Of a stretch of DNA of 45,516 bases, positions 7,795 to 19,400 are shown piece by piece. Source of the stretch: a virus; IMG/VR virus record IMGVR_UViG_3300034072_000779, positions 1-45,516 of that record. The stretch is one strand, 5' to 3'. The translations under genes and the position numbers were made by a program. A model generated the notes under the pieces. That model worked only from the letters and a program-made list of their open reading frames with translations. It ran no database searches and was not told the DNA's origin. The first letter of the stretch is position 1. Each line of letters begins with the position of its first letter.

Positions 7795-8418
7795 ATGGCG
7801 AGCGAAGTTTCTGTGTGCAATCTCGCGCTGAGCCACCTCGGCGACGAGGCGACGGTTACGGCGATAGACCCGCCGGAGGGCAGCGAGCAGGCCGAGCGCT
7901 GCGCGACCTTTTACCCGATCGCACGCAACACCGTGCTCGAATCCCATGCCTGGGGCTGCGCCACGACCCGCGAATCGCTGGTCGTGCTGGCTGACGTCGA
8001 TCCGCCGGATAGCTGGGCCTACGCCTACGCGTACCCGAACGGGTGCCTGCGTCCGCTGGTCGTGCTGATGCCGGGGGCGACAGATGATGACGACGGCAAG
8101 GAGTTCGTCGTCGAGGAGACGTCCGACGGCACACGCGTCATCTACACGAACGTCGAAGACGCCGAGCTGCGCTACATCTTCCTACAGGACGACACCACGC
8201 GATACAGCATGTTCATGGTGAACGCGATTGCACGCCTGCTCGCGAGCTACCTGGCCGGGCCGATCATCAAGGGCAGCGAGGGCATGAAGATCGCGCAAGG
8301 CCAGCTTGAGATGTACGAGAAGGTCGACCTGCCGCGAGCGAAAGCCGTTGACGGCAACGGCCGCAGGAAAGACCAGTACAGCAAGTTCACTGCAAGCTCG
8401 ATCGCTGCACGGGCATGA
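7795..8418 (+). CDS. Tail tubular protein A (head-tail adaptor)
   Basis: 207 aa. Begins with the signature SEVSVCNLALSHLGDEATVTAIDPPEGSE-type segment of T7 gp11-like tail tubular A / adaptor proteins, followed by ERCATFYPIARNTVLESHAWGCATTRE, which fits the family closely. Forms a dodecameric ring below the portal that joins the tail nozzle. Overlaps the next gene, tail tubular protein B, by ATGA, as in many podoviruses. Lies just after a terminator, and no copy of the late motif precedes it, so it probably depends on read-through or an unseen promoter. Confidence 0.92.
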   Translation: MASEVSVCNLALSHLGDEATVTAIDPPEGSEQAERCATFYPIARNTVLESHAWGCATTRESLVVLADVDPPDSWAYAYAYPNGCLRPLVVLMPGATDDDDGKEFVVEETSDGTRVIYTNVEDAELRYIFLQDDTTRYSMFMVNAIARLLASYLAGPIIKGSEGMKIAQGQLEMYEKVDLPRAKAVDGNGRRKDQYSKFTASSIAARA

Positions 8419-10970
8419 CCGCACGCACCTATCTCCGATCCTTCGCGGGCGGTGAGATCACGCCGGAGATGTTCGGCCGGCTTGACCTGCGCCAGTTCCA
8501 GACCGGCGCATCACGGGTGCGCAACTTCCGGACACTGCCGCACGGGCCGCTGGAGAACCGCGCCGGCCTGCTCTTTGTGAACGAGACGAAGACATCGAGC
8601 AGCAAGTCCGTGCTGCTGCCGTTCATCTATTCGAGCGACCAGTCGATCGTGCTGGAGTTCGGCGATCAGTACATCCGCTTCCACACTCTCGGCGGCACGG
8701 TGCTCGAAGCCTCGCAGAACATCGTGGCGGTGTCGAACGCGAACCCCGGCGTGCTGGAGTATGCCGGTGCTGACAACTACGCAAACGGCGACTGGGTATT
8801 CGTGTCGGACGCTGGCGGCATGACCGAACTGAACGGCCGGTACTTCCGGGTGAAGAACGTCAACGTGGGCGCGAACACCTTCGAGCTGGCCGACGCGGAC
8901 GGCACCGACGTCAACACTTCGGCGTTCGGCACCTACACCAGCGGCGGCACGATCGCCGAGGTTTACACGATCTCCAGCCCCTACCTCGAAGCCGATCTCT
9001 ACGACCTGCACTTCACGCAATCCGCGGACGTGCTGACCATCACGCACCCGACCTACCAGCAGCGCGAACTGCGCCGCCTGGGCGCGACGAACTGGACGCT
9101 GGCGACGCTGTCGTTCTCGCCGTCCCAAGCCGCGCCGACCGGCGTGACTATCTCGCCGAGCGCTGCCGGTGGCGTGAGCTACACCTACGCCGTCACCGCG
9201 ATCGCTACGGACGGACAGGAGGAGTCGGTCGTCGCGACCGCAACCAACGCGGCGTGCACGACGCTGTCCTCGACGGTGTCCAACACGATCACCTGGTCGA
9301 ACGCAGCGGGCGCGGTGCGATACAACGTCTACCGGCTGCTGAACGGCGTTTACGGCTACGTCGGGCAATCTGGTGACGGCACGTCAGGCTTCCTTGACGA
9401 CAACATCTCGCCTGACTTCTCGCAGACCCCGCCGATCCCGTACGACCCCTTCGCGGGCGCGGGTGACTACCCCGGCGCAGTCGGCTACCACCGTGGCCGT
9501 CGCTGGTTCGCGGGCACGACCAACAAGCCGCAGAACGCGTGGGGCACGCGCTCGGGCACCGAGAAGAACCTGAACTACTCGATCCCGTCTCGCGACGACG
9601 ACTCGATCAACGTGCGGCTAACGAGCCGGCAGGCGAACACGATCCGCCACCTGGTGCCTCTCAACGACCTGCTGCTCCTGACCAGCGGCGCGGAGTGGCT
9701 GGTGACGACGGCGAACTCGGATATCCTCTCGCCGACGACCATCGACTACAAGGTGCAAGGTTACACGGGCGCCAACAACGCGCAGCCGATCGCGACCAGC
9801 GAGTCCGTGCTGTTCGCGCAGGCACAGGGCGGGCGCATCTACGAACTGAAGTACGACGCCGTGGAGACGCTGAAGTACCGCGCTCGCGACGCGTCGATCA
9901 TGGCCCCGCACCTCTTCGACAAGTACACCATCAAGCAGATGACGTGGCAGCGCGCACCGTACCCGACCGCGTGGTTCGTGCGCTCTGACGGCATCCTGCT
10001 CGGCTTGACCTACATGCCCGACCAGCAGGTCGCGGCGTGGCACTGGCACGACACGGACGGCGAGTTCGAGTCCGTGTGCGCGGTGCCGGAGTCGGGCGTC
10101 GATGTGGTCTACGTCGTCGTCAAGCGCACGATCAACGGCCGCACGGTGCGCACGATCGAGCGGCAGGACGAGCGGCAGATCACTCGCCTCAAGGACTCGT
10201 TCTTCGTCGACTGCGGTGCGACGCTGGACAACTCGATCGCGGCGACGCTCACACCAGGCACCGGAGCGAATGTCGACGGCACCGAGGCTGTGGTGTTCAC
10301 CGCCGGGTCGAGCGTGTTCACCGCTGGCGACGTCGGGCAGTTCATCCACTACGACTACGAAGAGATCGACGACGAAGGCGTGCGCCAGTACAAGACCGCG
10401 ATGGCCGAGATCACGGCCTACACCAGCGGCACCATCGTCGAGGCGACGATCCTCGAACCGTGGCCCGATACGACGGCCATCGCTTCTGACGGCTGGCGGC
10501 TCACGACGGACACCGTCGGCGGGTTGTGGCACCTCGAAGGTGAAACGGTGAAGGTGCTCGCCGACGGGGCGGTGCACCCCGACGAGACGGTGGCCAACGG
10601 CACGATCACGCTCGACAACCCGGCAGCCGTCGTACACGTCGGCCTCGGATATAAGGCGGACTTTCGGTCCCTGCCGATGGTCATGGAGGTCGCGGCTTTC
10701 GGACAGACCGTCAAGAAGAACGTCAACCGCGTGCACCTGCGCGTGTACGCCAGCTCGGGCATCCAGGCCGGGCCGACCTTCAGCAAGTTGCGCGAGGTCA
10801 AGCAGCGCACGGACGAGGTCTACGGCGAACCGCCGCGATTGGCGACAGGCCGATACAACCTGCTGGTCACCCCGACGTGGGACGACGACGCGCCGATCTG
10901 CGTGCGCCAGGACGACCCCCTGCCGCTGACTCTGGTCGCCCTCGCACCGGAAGCTGCGTATGGCGGGTGA
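8415..10970 (+). CDS. Tail tubular protein B (nozzle)
   Basis: 851 aa. N-terminal SFAGGEITPEMFGRLDLRQFQTGASRVRNFRTLPHGPLENR is characteristic of podoviral nozzle proteins (T7 gp12-like) that form the hexameric end of the short tail. About residues 237-325 look like an inserted fibronectin-III/Ig-type beta domain (VSYTYAVTAIATDGQEESV, RYNVYRLLNG). The remainder contains the propeller-like repeats typical of the family, and the C-terminal part has VHPDETVANGTITL followed by VHVGLGYKADFRSLPM, also typical. The start overlaps tail tubular A. The stop is directly followed by late motif copy 3. Confidence 0.9.
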   Translation: MTARTYLRSFAGGEITPEMFGRLDLRQFQTGASRVRNFRTLPHGPLENRAGLLFVNETKTSSSKSVLLPFIYSSDQSIVLEFGDQYIRFHTLGGTVLEASQNIVAVSNANPGVLEYAGADNYANGDWVFVSDAGGMTELNGRYFRVKNVNVGANTFELADADGTDVNTSAFGTYTSGGTIAEVYTISSPYLEADLYDLHFTQSADVLTITHPTYQQRELRRLGATNWTLATLSFSPSQAAPTGVTISPSAAGGVSYTYAVTAIATDGQEESVVATATNAACTTLSSTVSNTITWSNAAGAVRYNVYRLLNGVYGYVGQSGDGTSGFLDDNISPDFSQTPPIPYDPFAGAGDYPGAVGYHRGRRWFAGTTNKPQNAWGTRSGTEKNLNYSIPSRDDDSINVRLTSRQANTIRHLVPLNDLLLLTSGAEWLVTTANSDILSPTTIDYKVQGYTGANNAQPIATSESVLFAQAQGGRIYELKYDAVETLKYRARDASIMAPHLFDKYTIKQMTWQRAPYPTAWFVRSDGILLGLTYMPDQQVAAWHWHDTDGEFESVCAVPESGVDVVYVVVKRTINGRTVRTIERQDERQITRLKDSFFVDCGATLDNSIAATLTPGTGANVDGTEAVVFTAGSSVFTAGDVGQFIHYDYEEIDDEGVRQYKTAMAEITAYTSGTIVEATILEPWPDTTAIASDGWRLTTDTVGGLWHLEGETVKVLADGAVHPDETVANGTITLDNPAAVVHVGLGYKADFRSLPMVMEVAAFGQTVKKNVNRVHLRVYASSGIQAGPTFSKLREVKQRTDEVYGEPPRLATGRYNLLVTPTWDDDAPICVRQDDPLPLTLVALAPEAAYGG

Positions 10971-10983
10971 GGTACGCATGACC
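10971..10983 (+). promoter_or_regulatory. Late-module motif copy 3 (GGTACGCATGACC, one variant base)
   Basis: Begins immediately after the nozzle stop codon, 43 bp before the ATG of the first ejection protein gene. It differs from the other copies at the A/G position near the end. It would head the unit of three internal virion proteins (11027-21993). Confidence 0.48.
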
Positions 10984-11026
10984 CGAACCTTCGCGGCGAA
11001 AATCAACGATAAACCAGGAGCGAAGA

Positions 11027-11572
11027 ATGGGCGCTGAAGTAGCTATCGCCTCAATGATCGCAGGCACCGTTGCGCAGGCTTACGGTGCGCGTCAAGCTGC
11101 GAAAGCGCAGAAGAACGCCGCGAACTACCAGGCCGCCGTCGCGCGCAACAACGCGAAGGTCGCCGAGTGGCAGGCCGAGGACGCGCTGCGCCGGGGTGAG
11201 ATGGCGAAGCAGCAGACCCAGCTCAACACCGCCGCGCTAAAGGGCCGGCAGCGGGCGATGCTCGCCGAGCGCGGCATCGACTTGGGTGAGGGCAGCGCGC
11301 TCAACCTTCTGACCGACACCGATCAGTTCGGCGCGATCGACGCGAACACCGTCATCGACAACGCGAACCGCGAAGCCTACGGCTTCCGCGTTGGTGCACA
11401 GAACAACAACGCGAACGCGGACCTCCTGCAGTACAAAGCGGACACCACGAACCCCGACGCCGCTGCAGCGGGCACCCTGCTCACGGGCGCCGGGCAAGTC
11501 GCGTCGAGCTGGTACACCTTCAGCTCGAAGGGCAAAGACCCGTTCGGCCTGAAGTTCCCCGGAAGCCGGTAA
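11027..11572 (+). CDS. Internal virion/ejection protein, gp14-like
   Basis: 181 aa, with AGGAG 7 bases before ATG. The N-terminus is a hydrophobic Ala/Gly segment (residues 1-25), then a long Ala/Gln/Lys-rich helix (about 25-85) and RAMLAERGIDLGEGSALNLL, the pattern of T7 gp14-like proteins. In podoviruses this small protein is ejected first and forms a pore in the outer membrane for the DNA conduit. It is first in a run of three ejection proteins of increasing size (181, 621, 2851 aa), as in T7 gp14-gp15-gp16. Confidence 0.82.
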   Translation: MGAEVAIASMIAGTVAQAYGARQAAKAQKNAANYQAAVARNNAKVAEWQAEDALRRGEMAKQQTQLNTAALKGRQRAMLAERGIDLGEGSALNLLTDTDQFGAIDANTVIDNANREAYGFRVGAQNNNANADLLQYKADTTNPDAAAAGTLLTGAGQVASSWYTFSSKGKDPFGLKFPGSR

Positions 11573-11575
11573 CCG

Positions 11576-13441
11576 ATGCCGCGCATCCCGCAGTACGACC
11601 AGCAAGCCGAGCTTCGACCGCTCCCCAACGCGCGGCAGGATACGATCGCATCGCCCGCGCTGCTGAGTGGCAACGCTGACGCGACGAACGCACTCGGCCG
11701 CGGGCTGATGAACTTCGGCGGCGCGGTGGGCGACATCGCGGCGAAGATGCAGGACCGCGAGAACGCGGACCTGATCTTCCAGGCTGAGACAGTCTTCAAC
11801 GAAGGCGCGAACAAGACCGTCGTCGAAGCACGGCAGCGGCGGGGCGCCAACGCCAAGAACGTCGCGAACGACGTCGACACCGCGCTGCTCGACATCGCTA
11901 CGAAGAGCAGCGAGGGCCTGACCAACGATGTGCAGCGCAAGCTGTTCGAGCAGCAGGTCACCAAGTCGCGCGGGCGCATCCGCGGCGCGATGGGCGAGTT
12001 CGAGTGGAACGAGCGGCGCCAGTCTGTTGTGGAATCGACGACGGCTGTCATCGGCACCACTGTGCAAAGCGCGGCCGCGGCTGCCGCGTTGGGCTTCCTC
12101 AATACGACGCCGGCCAGCGGGGGCGCCCAAGCCGGCGAGGCCAAGCAGACTCTCGACGAGAACGGCAACCCGGTCGCCACGACGCCTCCTGTCGACGTCA
12201 TGGGTGGCGCGCACATTGGCGCGTTCAAGAAGGACATTCAGGCTCACCTGGCCGTGCTCGCCGACGTCAACGGCTGGACACCCTCGAAGCTCGCGTTCGA
12301 GGAAGCGAAGTTCGTGTCGCAGATGCACGAGAGCGTGCTGCGCAATCTCGTCGACACGAACCCCAAAGCCGCGAAGCAGTACTTCGACAACTTCAAGACC
12401 GAGATCGACGGCACGAAGCTCGGCAACCTCGACAAGCTCGTCAAGACCGGCACCTCGGTCATGGTCGGTCAGACCATCCGCGACGAGATCATCGCGAAGG
12501 GACTGACGGAGGACCAAGCCCTAGCGTATGTCCGCGAGAAGTACGAAGGCGAAGACGAGAAGAACGGGCGCTCGGCTGTCGTCGAGTACTTCGGCGACAT
12601 CAACCGCGGCAGCCAACGCAAGCAACTCAATGCCGGCGACGAGGCGTGGCGCATCTACAACGAGCGAGGCACGCTCAGTGCGATACCCGCCAGCGTGCGC
12701 AACGACATGGACCCGAAGGCGTGGGCCGCGCTGCGTGACCACGCCGAGAACAAAGCGAAGGGCCGGGACACGAAGACGGACACCGCGACCTGGCTCGACG
12801 TGCAGAGCAAGATTCTGAGCGGCGCGATCAAAGACCCGAAGGAGTTGCTGCAGTACTCGAACAAGCTCTCCGCTGGTGACATTAAATCCTTCTCGACGCT
12901 GATCGGCAAACCCGACAAGGTCATCGAGGCGAAGATCGACACCGACGACTTCAACGGCATCGCGGACTCCGTCGGCCTCAAGCCGTTCGAGCCCAAGAAG
13001 AGCGAGGACGACCGTCGCAACCTGGGCCTCCTCAAGCAGCGCGTCGAACAGGTGATCGACGTTGAACAGAGGAACCGCGGCCGGCAGCTCACGCGCAGCG
13101 AGAAGCAGGAACTCATGCGCCGTGAGGTCAACAACAAGGTGATGCTGGATACGTTCGGCCGCGACCCGGAGGTGCCTGTCGGGATGGTGCCGGCAGATCA
13201 GGTGGACAAGGCGTACGTCAACGTGAACGGTGAAGAGGTGCGCCTGTCCGCTATCCCCCCTGATGTTCGCGCGGAAATCCAGCAGGAGATCAACGCGTAC
13301 AACAGCAAGGCGGCGCGAGAAGGAAGGCCCGGCCTCCCTGTCACGGAGAGCCTGATAGCGACGATGTGGACACGGGCCGGCAAACCGAAGACTTCTAAGG
13401 CCGCAAGTAAACCGTCGCTCGTGGACGCCATACCTAAATGA
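11576..13441 (+). CDS. Internal virion/ejection protein, gp15-like
   Basis: 621 aa. Mostly helical and charged, beginning MPRIPQYDQQAELRPLPNAR. The order and size correspond to T7 gp15, which builds the periplasmic tunnel. An Ala-rich stretch near residues 160-180 and many heptad-like segments suggest extended helices. No catalytic motif is visible. It starts three bases after the previous stop and overlaps the giant gene by ATGA. The function is inferred from position and general pattern; sequence identity with T7 is not evident. Confidence 0.78.
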   Translation: MPRIPQYDQQAELRPLPNARQDTIASPALLSGNADATNALGRGLMNFGGAVGDIAAKMQDRENADLIFQAETVFNEGANKTVVEARQRRGANAKNVANDVDTALLDIATKSSEGLTNDVQRKLFEQQVTKSRGRIRGAMGEFEWNERRQSVVESTTAVIGTTVQSAAAAAALGFLNTTPASGGAQAGEAKQTLDENGNPVATTPPVDVMGGAHIGAFKKDIQAHLAVLADVNGWTPSKLAFEEAKFVSQMHESVLRNLVDTNPKAAKQYFDNFKTEIDGTKLGNLDKLVKTGTSVMVGQTIRDEIIAKGLTEDQALAYVREKYEGEDEKNGRSAVVEYFGDINRGSQRKQLNAGDEAWRIYNERGTLSAIPASVRNDMDPKAWAALRDHAENKAKGRDTKTDTATWLDVQSKILSGAIKDPKELLQYSNKLSAGDIKSFSTLIGKPDKVIEAKIDTDDFNGIADSVGLKPFEPKKSEDDRRNLGLLKQRVEQVIDVEQRNRGRQLTRSEKQELMRREVNNKVMLDTFGRDPEVPVGMVPADQVDKAYVNVNGEEVRLSAIPPDVRAEIQQEINAYNSKAAREGRPGLPVTESLIATMWTRAGKPKTSKAASKPSLVDAIPK

Positions 13442-16400
13442 CAAACATATATCAAGGGCTGCTCGCTGAAGAAGAACAGCGGATGCAGAACAACGCGACT
13501 CCGAACCAGAGCAGCCCCGCAGCGCCGATTCAGCAGAGCAGCCCCTACGCCGCGCTGCTCGATGAGGAAGCGCAGCAGGCGACCACTCGACGCCAGCAGG
13601 TGTTGAACGCAGCCGTACGCGAGAACCCCGACACCGTAGCAAAGCAAGTGCAGCTCTCCAACAAGAGCGGCGTGCCGTTGTCCGTCGTGCGGGATGAAGA
13701 AGCCGAGGTCGCTGCGCGCCAGCGCGCACGAGAACTCGAAACACTCGCCGCGCAATCCCCGGTCCTCGCCCGCCAACTGCAAGACCCGAAGTTTGCATCG
13801 CTCGCGCACGACGACGCCGAGAACCTCTCGCTGCTAGAGCAAGCGGTGCGCGCGACGTGGGGCGCCGTCAGGGCCACGGCCTCCGGTGTGCCTGCCCTCG
13901 CTGGCGGCCTGTACGGTGTGGGGGCAGCCGGATTCGAGTTGGCTTCCCGTTATGTAGGGCAACCCCTAGCAGGCCGGCTGCTGCCGGAAGACATCTTCGG
14001 CAGAGTCGGCGAGGGTCTGCGGCGCGCCAGCGGCACGTTGGCAAACACGGCGGCCGAAGTCGCAAGCATAGACAAGAGCGCCGGGATAGTCGAGCGGAGC
14101 ATCTACTCCGGGTTCCAGTCACTGGGCCAAAACCTTCCGCCCCTTGTGGCCGCGTTGGTCACCCGCAACCCGAGCCTCGCGCTCAGTATTATGTCCGCGG
14201 GTGCTGGCGGACAGTCCTACACCAAAGCTCGCGAGAAGGGGCTCGATCCCTTCCGCTCAGCGGCCTACGGCACCACGGACGCCGCGATCGAAGCGGTGAC
14301 CGAAGCGTTCCCGCTGTTCAAGCTGTTCAACGACCTCGGTGTTGGGACGCCCTTTGTGAAGGCGTTTATCACCAATCAGATTAGTGAGCAGCTCGGGGAA
14401 CAAGCTGCTACAGCGCTGCAGGACTTCAACGAGTGGGCGACGCTCCACCCGGAGAGGCCGTTCACCTCCTACCTTGAAGAGCGGCCGTCCGCGGCGCTGC
14501 AGACAGCGATCGCCACAGTCATTGGGTCAGGGGGTCAGGTCGCCATCCTGAAAGCAGTGGAGAAGGCGACGCAATCGCTGTCGTCTATGCAGTCCGGTGC
14601 GAACGCCGCGCAAGACGGGCTGCGTCAGATGGAAGGGCTGATGACGCAGGTCGAACAGGCGCAACTGCGCACGCGAGACTTGCCAACCCTTCAGGGCTTC
14701 CTGCAGGAGTCCGGGGCGGAAGACGTGTACCTCGATCCGCGCGCCCTGCAGCAGGCGGGTGTCGACGTCAACGTGCTCGCGCAAACGCTGCCGAGCGTAG
14801 CTGAACAGCTCGCCGAAGACGGGGCGGGCACCAGGGACTTCGTGATCCCTGGTGCTGAACTGCTGGCTCGTTTACCTGGAACGGGGCTCGAACAGAGCCT
14901 ACTACCCCACATCCGTATGGACCTCGAATCGCCGAGCGCGTTCGAGGCCGAGCAACAGCTCACCGAGGCTGCGACTTTCTTCCAGCAGGAAGCGGAGCGC
15001 GTACTCCAGACGCAGCAGATCGACGACCTCGCACGGCAGTCGCAGGACCGCGTCGAGCAAGACTTGGTTCGCCAGTTGAAGGAGGCGAACCGCTTCACGG
15101 ACGACGTGAACACGGCCTACGCGAAGCTCGTGTCGTCGTTCTTCGGCACGCTCTCCAGTCGACTGACGAAGGCCGGTCAGGCTACGACAGCCGAGGAGAT
15201 GTATCAGCGATTCGCGTTGCGAGTGAACGCGCAGAGCGTTGCCGGTGAGCAGCAGCTCGATCAAGACTTCAGCGACTGGCAGGTAATCTCACAGGAGGAC
15301 GACCCTAATCCTTTCCCTGAGGGGATGAAGTTCGCAGTCTCTGCGGGCGCGCAAGGCACCCTTGAGTTCTTCGCGACGCGGAGGGAAGCGCAGGAGTGGT
15401 TGAACCAGGAGATCGAGTTCCAGAAGTCATTTCGGCAGCAGCAGTTGGATCAAAACATCCCTGATCGTCCGCTGCTTCGCGAGGCAGACCTAGAAGGGAT
15501 GATGCCCCCCGAACGCACTCTTGTGGCCGCCGAAAACGGGGTCGAGTACTACGCGGCGGGCGAGGGTTTCTACGCGACCGTGGACGGAAAAGAAGTAGGG
15601 TTTGTGCTCCCCCTGTCTGAAGACCCGGTGCAAGGGTTTGACGTCACGGTAGCCGAAGAACGCCAGCGTCAGGGCATCGGCGGGAAGTTGTTCACCCTGT
15701 ACAGGGGAGCCCATCCTGGGGCGCCGACAGGTGGTTTGACGAAGGCAGGGGAAGGGATGGCTCGAAAGACGGGGGCCGATCTCTCAACACTATTCCAGTC
15801 GGCGTCGCTGCGCCGGGGCACGGAGACGCTGAAGCGCTTCGGGCTCGACCCGACGAAGAAGCACACGACCCGCCAAGTGGCAGCCGCGCTCGAGGCTCGC
15901 CAACGCGAGCGCTACGGCAGCATCGGCCGCGACGATCGCAGCCCGGAGACGGCTCGCAAGATCGCGAAGTGGATGGTCGAGGAAGTGCTGTTCGAGATGC
16001 AGAACCCCGGCATGTCCGGTGTCGGCTGGTACAGCACGAAGTTCCAGGCCGCCCTCGACACAATGGCCGAGGCTTTCCCCGAACTCGCCACCGACAAGAA
16101 CGCCCGCGACCTGATGACGGCGTTGATCGCCGTCACGTCGGACGGGCAGAAGGTGAACGAGAACTTCCTGATGGCGATGGAGGTTTACGGCGAGTTCAAG
16201 GACAGCGGCAAGTTTGCTTCGAAGCGCGGTCACTCGCGCGACTCGTCGATCAAGGGCAACCTCGAGAAAATCCAGAAGCTGCACGACGAGCTTGGCGCAG
16301 AAGGGATGCGCAAGTTCCTGATGCGCGAGATCACCATCGCCGAGATCAACGCGATGGCACGCATCGCTGGCGAGAAGACCACGTCGGACTACACTGCCGA

Positions 16401-19400
16401 CACAAAGATGCCGGTGGCCGCCACCGTGTTCGGCCCGAAGCTCGGAGCCTTCTACGCGAACCTGATGGGCTCGTCGGGTTACCTGACGATGGACCGCTGG
16501 TGGTCGCGCACCTTCAACCGCTACCGCGGCAACCTGATCGCGCAGCCGACGCGCCCAGGCCTTGATCGTTTCAAGCAGTTGATCGGCAAGCCGGAACTGA
16601 GCGACGACCAGGCTATCGCTGAGACGGTGCCGTATCGCAAGGCCTACGAGGCGCGGAACTACAAGGACGGCACCGAGACCGAGAAGGCGGCGAACACGTT
16701 GTACAAAGCTGCGTTCGAGAACATCGAGGACTCACCGTTCAACGCGACTGATCGCAAGTTCATGGTGCAGGCCGTCAAGTACGCGCAGCAGAATTTGAAA
16801 CGCCGCGGGGCGGAGATGTCGATCGCCGACATCCAGGCCGTTCTGTGGTACTACGAGAAGAGGCTTTATGGAGAACTCGGTGCAAGACAATCCGCAGACG
16901 TCAGCTATGAAGAAGCAGCCCGCCGAGCCGTCGCAGCCCGATCCGGTGATGGTGTTGCCGGAGCAACCATTCCCGAGGGTACCGCTGGAGATGCTGTTGG
17001 CATCCAACCCGGGGACGAGGTCTTCAACGACCCCGCCCCAGGAGCCGAAGCCTTCACCCTCAACCAGTCAGCGATCCCCGAACCCCTCCGTGTAATCGGC
17101 AACGCGCAGCGCGCATCACTGAAGACCGACTTCTCGAAGTCGGGCATCAAGGACATCCTCAAGCGCAGCGACTGGACGATCCTCACGGCCGAGAACCCTG
17201 AAGGCGTGCAGCTCGACGAGGCCGCGAACAAGGCCCGCATGGACGAGCTGCGTGCGCGGTTGAAGGAGATGGGCCTGGAGTTCATCGACGTGCGCGGCAA
17301 GTACGGCAACGACGAGAACTCCATCGTCGTGATCGGCGTGGGCCGCGATCAGGCGATGGCGCTGGGCAAGCAGTTCTTGCAGCAGTCGGTGCTGACCAAC
17401 GCGGGGCTCGTGTTCCGCGATGGCACGATCAAGCCGTCGCGCAAGCTGAACGTACTCGACCGCGCGGCTGACGATTACTACACAGAGCTGCCCGACGGCA
17501 CCAAGTTCTCGATCGAGTTCGACAACCTCGACTTCGACAGCCGCTGGCCGAAGCAGGACGGCCGTGTGGGTGAAGTATCTGTGGCTGGTGTGCACTTCAG
17601 CAAGGAAGAACGCAGCCTGCTCTCTGCGGCGTCTTACGGCCGCGGCGCGAAGGGTGCTGAAGCGGAACGCATCAAGAACGCCGACGACAAGCGGCTCGCG
17701 AAGCGCGTTCACTTCTACGTGAACACCGGCAACGGTGTGCGCGCTGAACGTGATGTCGGCAGCGTCGCGCACGCTACCCGACTCGCGAACCTCTACGACG
17801 CGGACGGCGATCCGCTGGGCCTGTTCCGCCCCTTCGAGATTGTGGAAGGCCCGGACGGCAAGAAGACGGAGCGCAAGCGTGATCTGAACGAGCGGGAGTC
17901 CGCGGTCATCGACGCCGGCTTCTCGGGTTACCTGTCGCGCAACGCGGTCGGCGGCAGCGCTGTCGTGTTCGAGGACGTGAAGGTCACGCCGGTCGGCACG
18001 GAGGCAGATGCGAACGCGATGGTGCAGGGTATCGTGCCGCCTCCGCCGCAGATGACGGAACTCCGCAAGAAGGCGATGGAGATCATGCAGGACCAGCGCA
18101 TGTCTGCGGGCGCACGCCTGCCGATCGAATGGGCGGCCGAGTTCAAGAAGTACGGCTACGACGTCCCGATCGACACGGCCGGCAATGACCCGGTTTACAA
18201 GGACGAGTTGCTGAAGAAGCTCTACCAGGGCGACCAAGCTCGCGGCCAGATCACGTTCGGCAACGTCGCCGAGACGCCGAGCACAATCACGCTGCTGAAG
18301 AACGCGGACCTCTCAACCTTCCTGCACGAGGCCGGGCACTTCTACCTCGAAGTGTTGAACAGCATCGCGACCCAGCCGAACGCGCCGCAGGAGATCGTCG
18401 ACGACATGAACGCGGCTCTCGCTTGGATGGGTGTGAAGGGCGGCCTCGCGCAGTGGAACGCCATGTCCCTCGAAGAGAAGCGACCCTACCACGAGCAGTG
18501 GGCGCGCGGCTTCGAGGCGTACCTGTTCGAGGGCAAGGCACCGAGCGTCGAGCTGCGCGGCGTGTTTTCCCGGTTCAGCGCGTGGCTGAAGAATGTCTAC
18601 CGGCAACTCGCTTCGCTCAACGTCGAACTGACTGACGAAGTGCGCGGCGTGTTCGACCGGATGCTCGCCACCGAAGAGCAGATCAAGGAAGCCGAAGCGC
18701 TGCGCGGATACGCGCCGCTGTTCAAGTCGGCCGAGGAGATGGGCGCGCAGCCTGATGAATGGGCGCGTTATCAGAACCTGCACGCCGACGCCACGGAATC
18801 CGCGAACGAGAAGCTGCAGACCCGCAGCCTGCGCGACATGCGCTACCTCTCCAACGCACGCAGCCGCGCGATCCGCCAATTGCAGAAGGACGTCGAGGCG
18901 AAGCGCAAAGTCGTCGAGGCCGAAGTCAAGGCCGAGGTCAGCCAGCAGCCGATCTACGCTGTGCAGCGGTGGCTCAAGTACGGCGAGATGCCCGACGGCA
19001 CGCAGACCGTCGGCGCCAAGCTCGATCTGAAAGCGCTGAAGGAGATGTACGGTGAAGGCCCGGCCGCACCGTGGCGCTACTTCGCCACCGGCACGAACGG
19101 CCTGGCCGGCAACGAAGGGTTGCACCCGGACGTGGTGGCCGAGATGTTCGGCTTCTCGTCGGGCGACGCGATGGTCCGCCAGATTCTCGCCGCTGATCCG
19201 GAGAACGACGTCGTCGAAGGCATGACCGACCAGCGGATGCTGGAGCGCTATGGCGACGTGCAGAACCCCGCCGCGATTGAGCGTGCCGCGGATGAGGCCG
19301 TGCACAACACGGCCCGCGCCAAGTTCATCGCGACCGAACTCGCGGCTCTGCAGAACGCGATGTCGGTGCGCCAGGACACCGGCCGCACGGTGACCGACAG

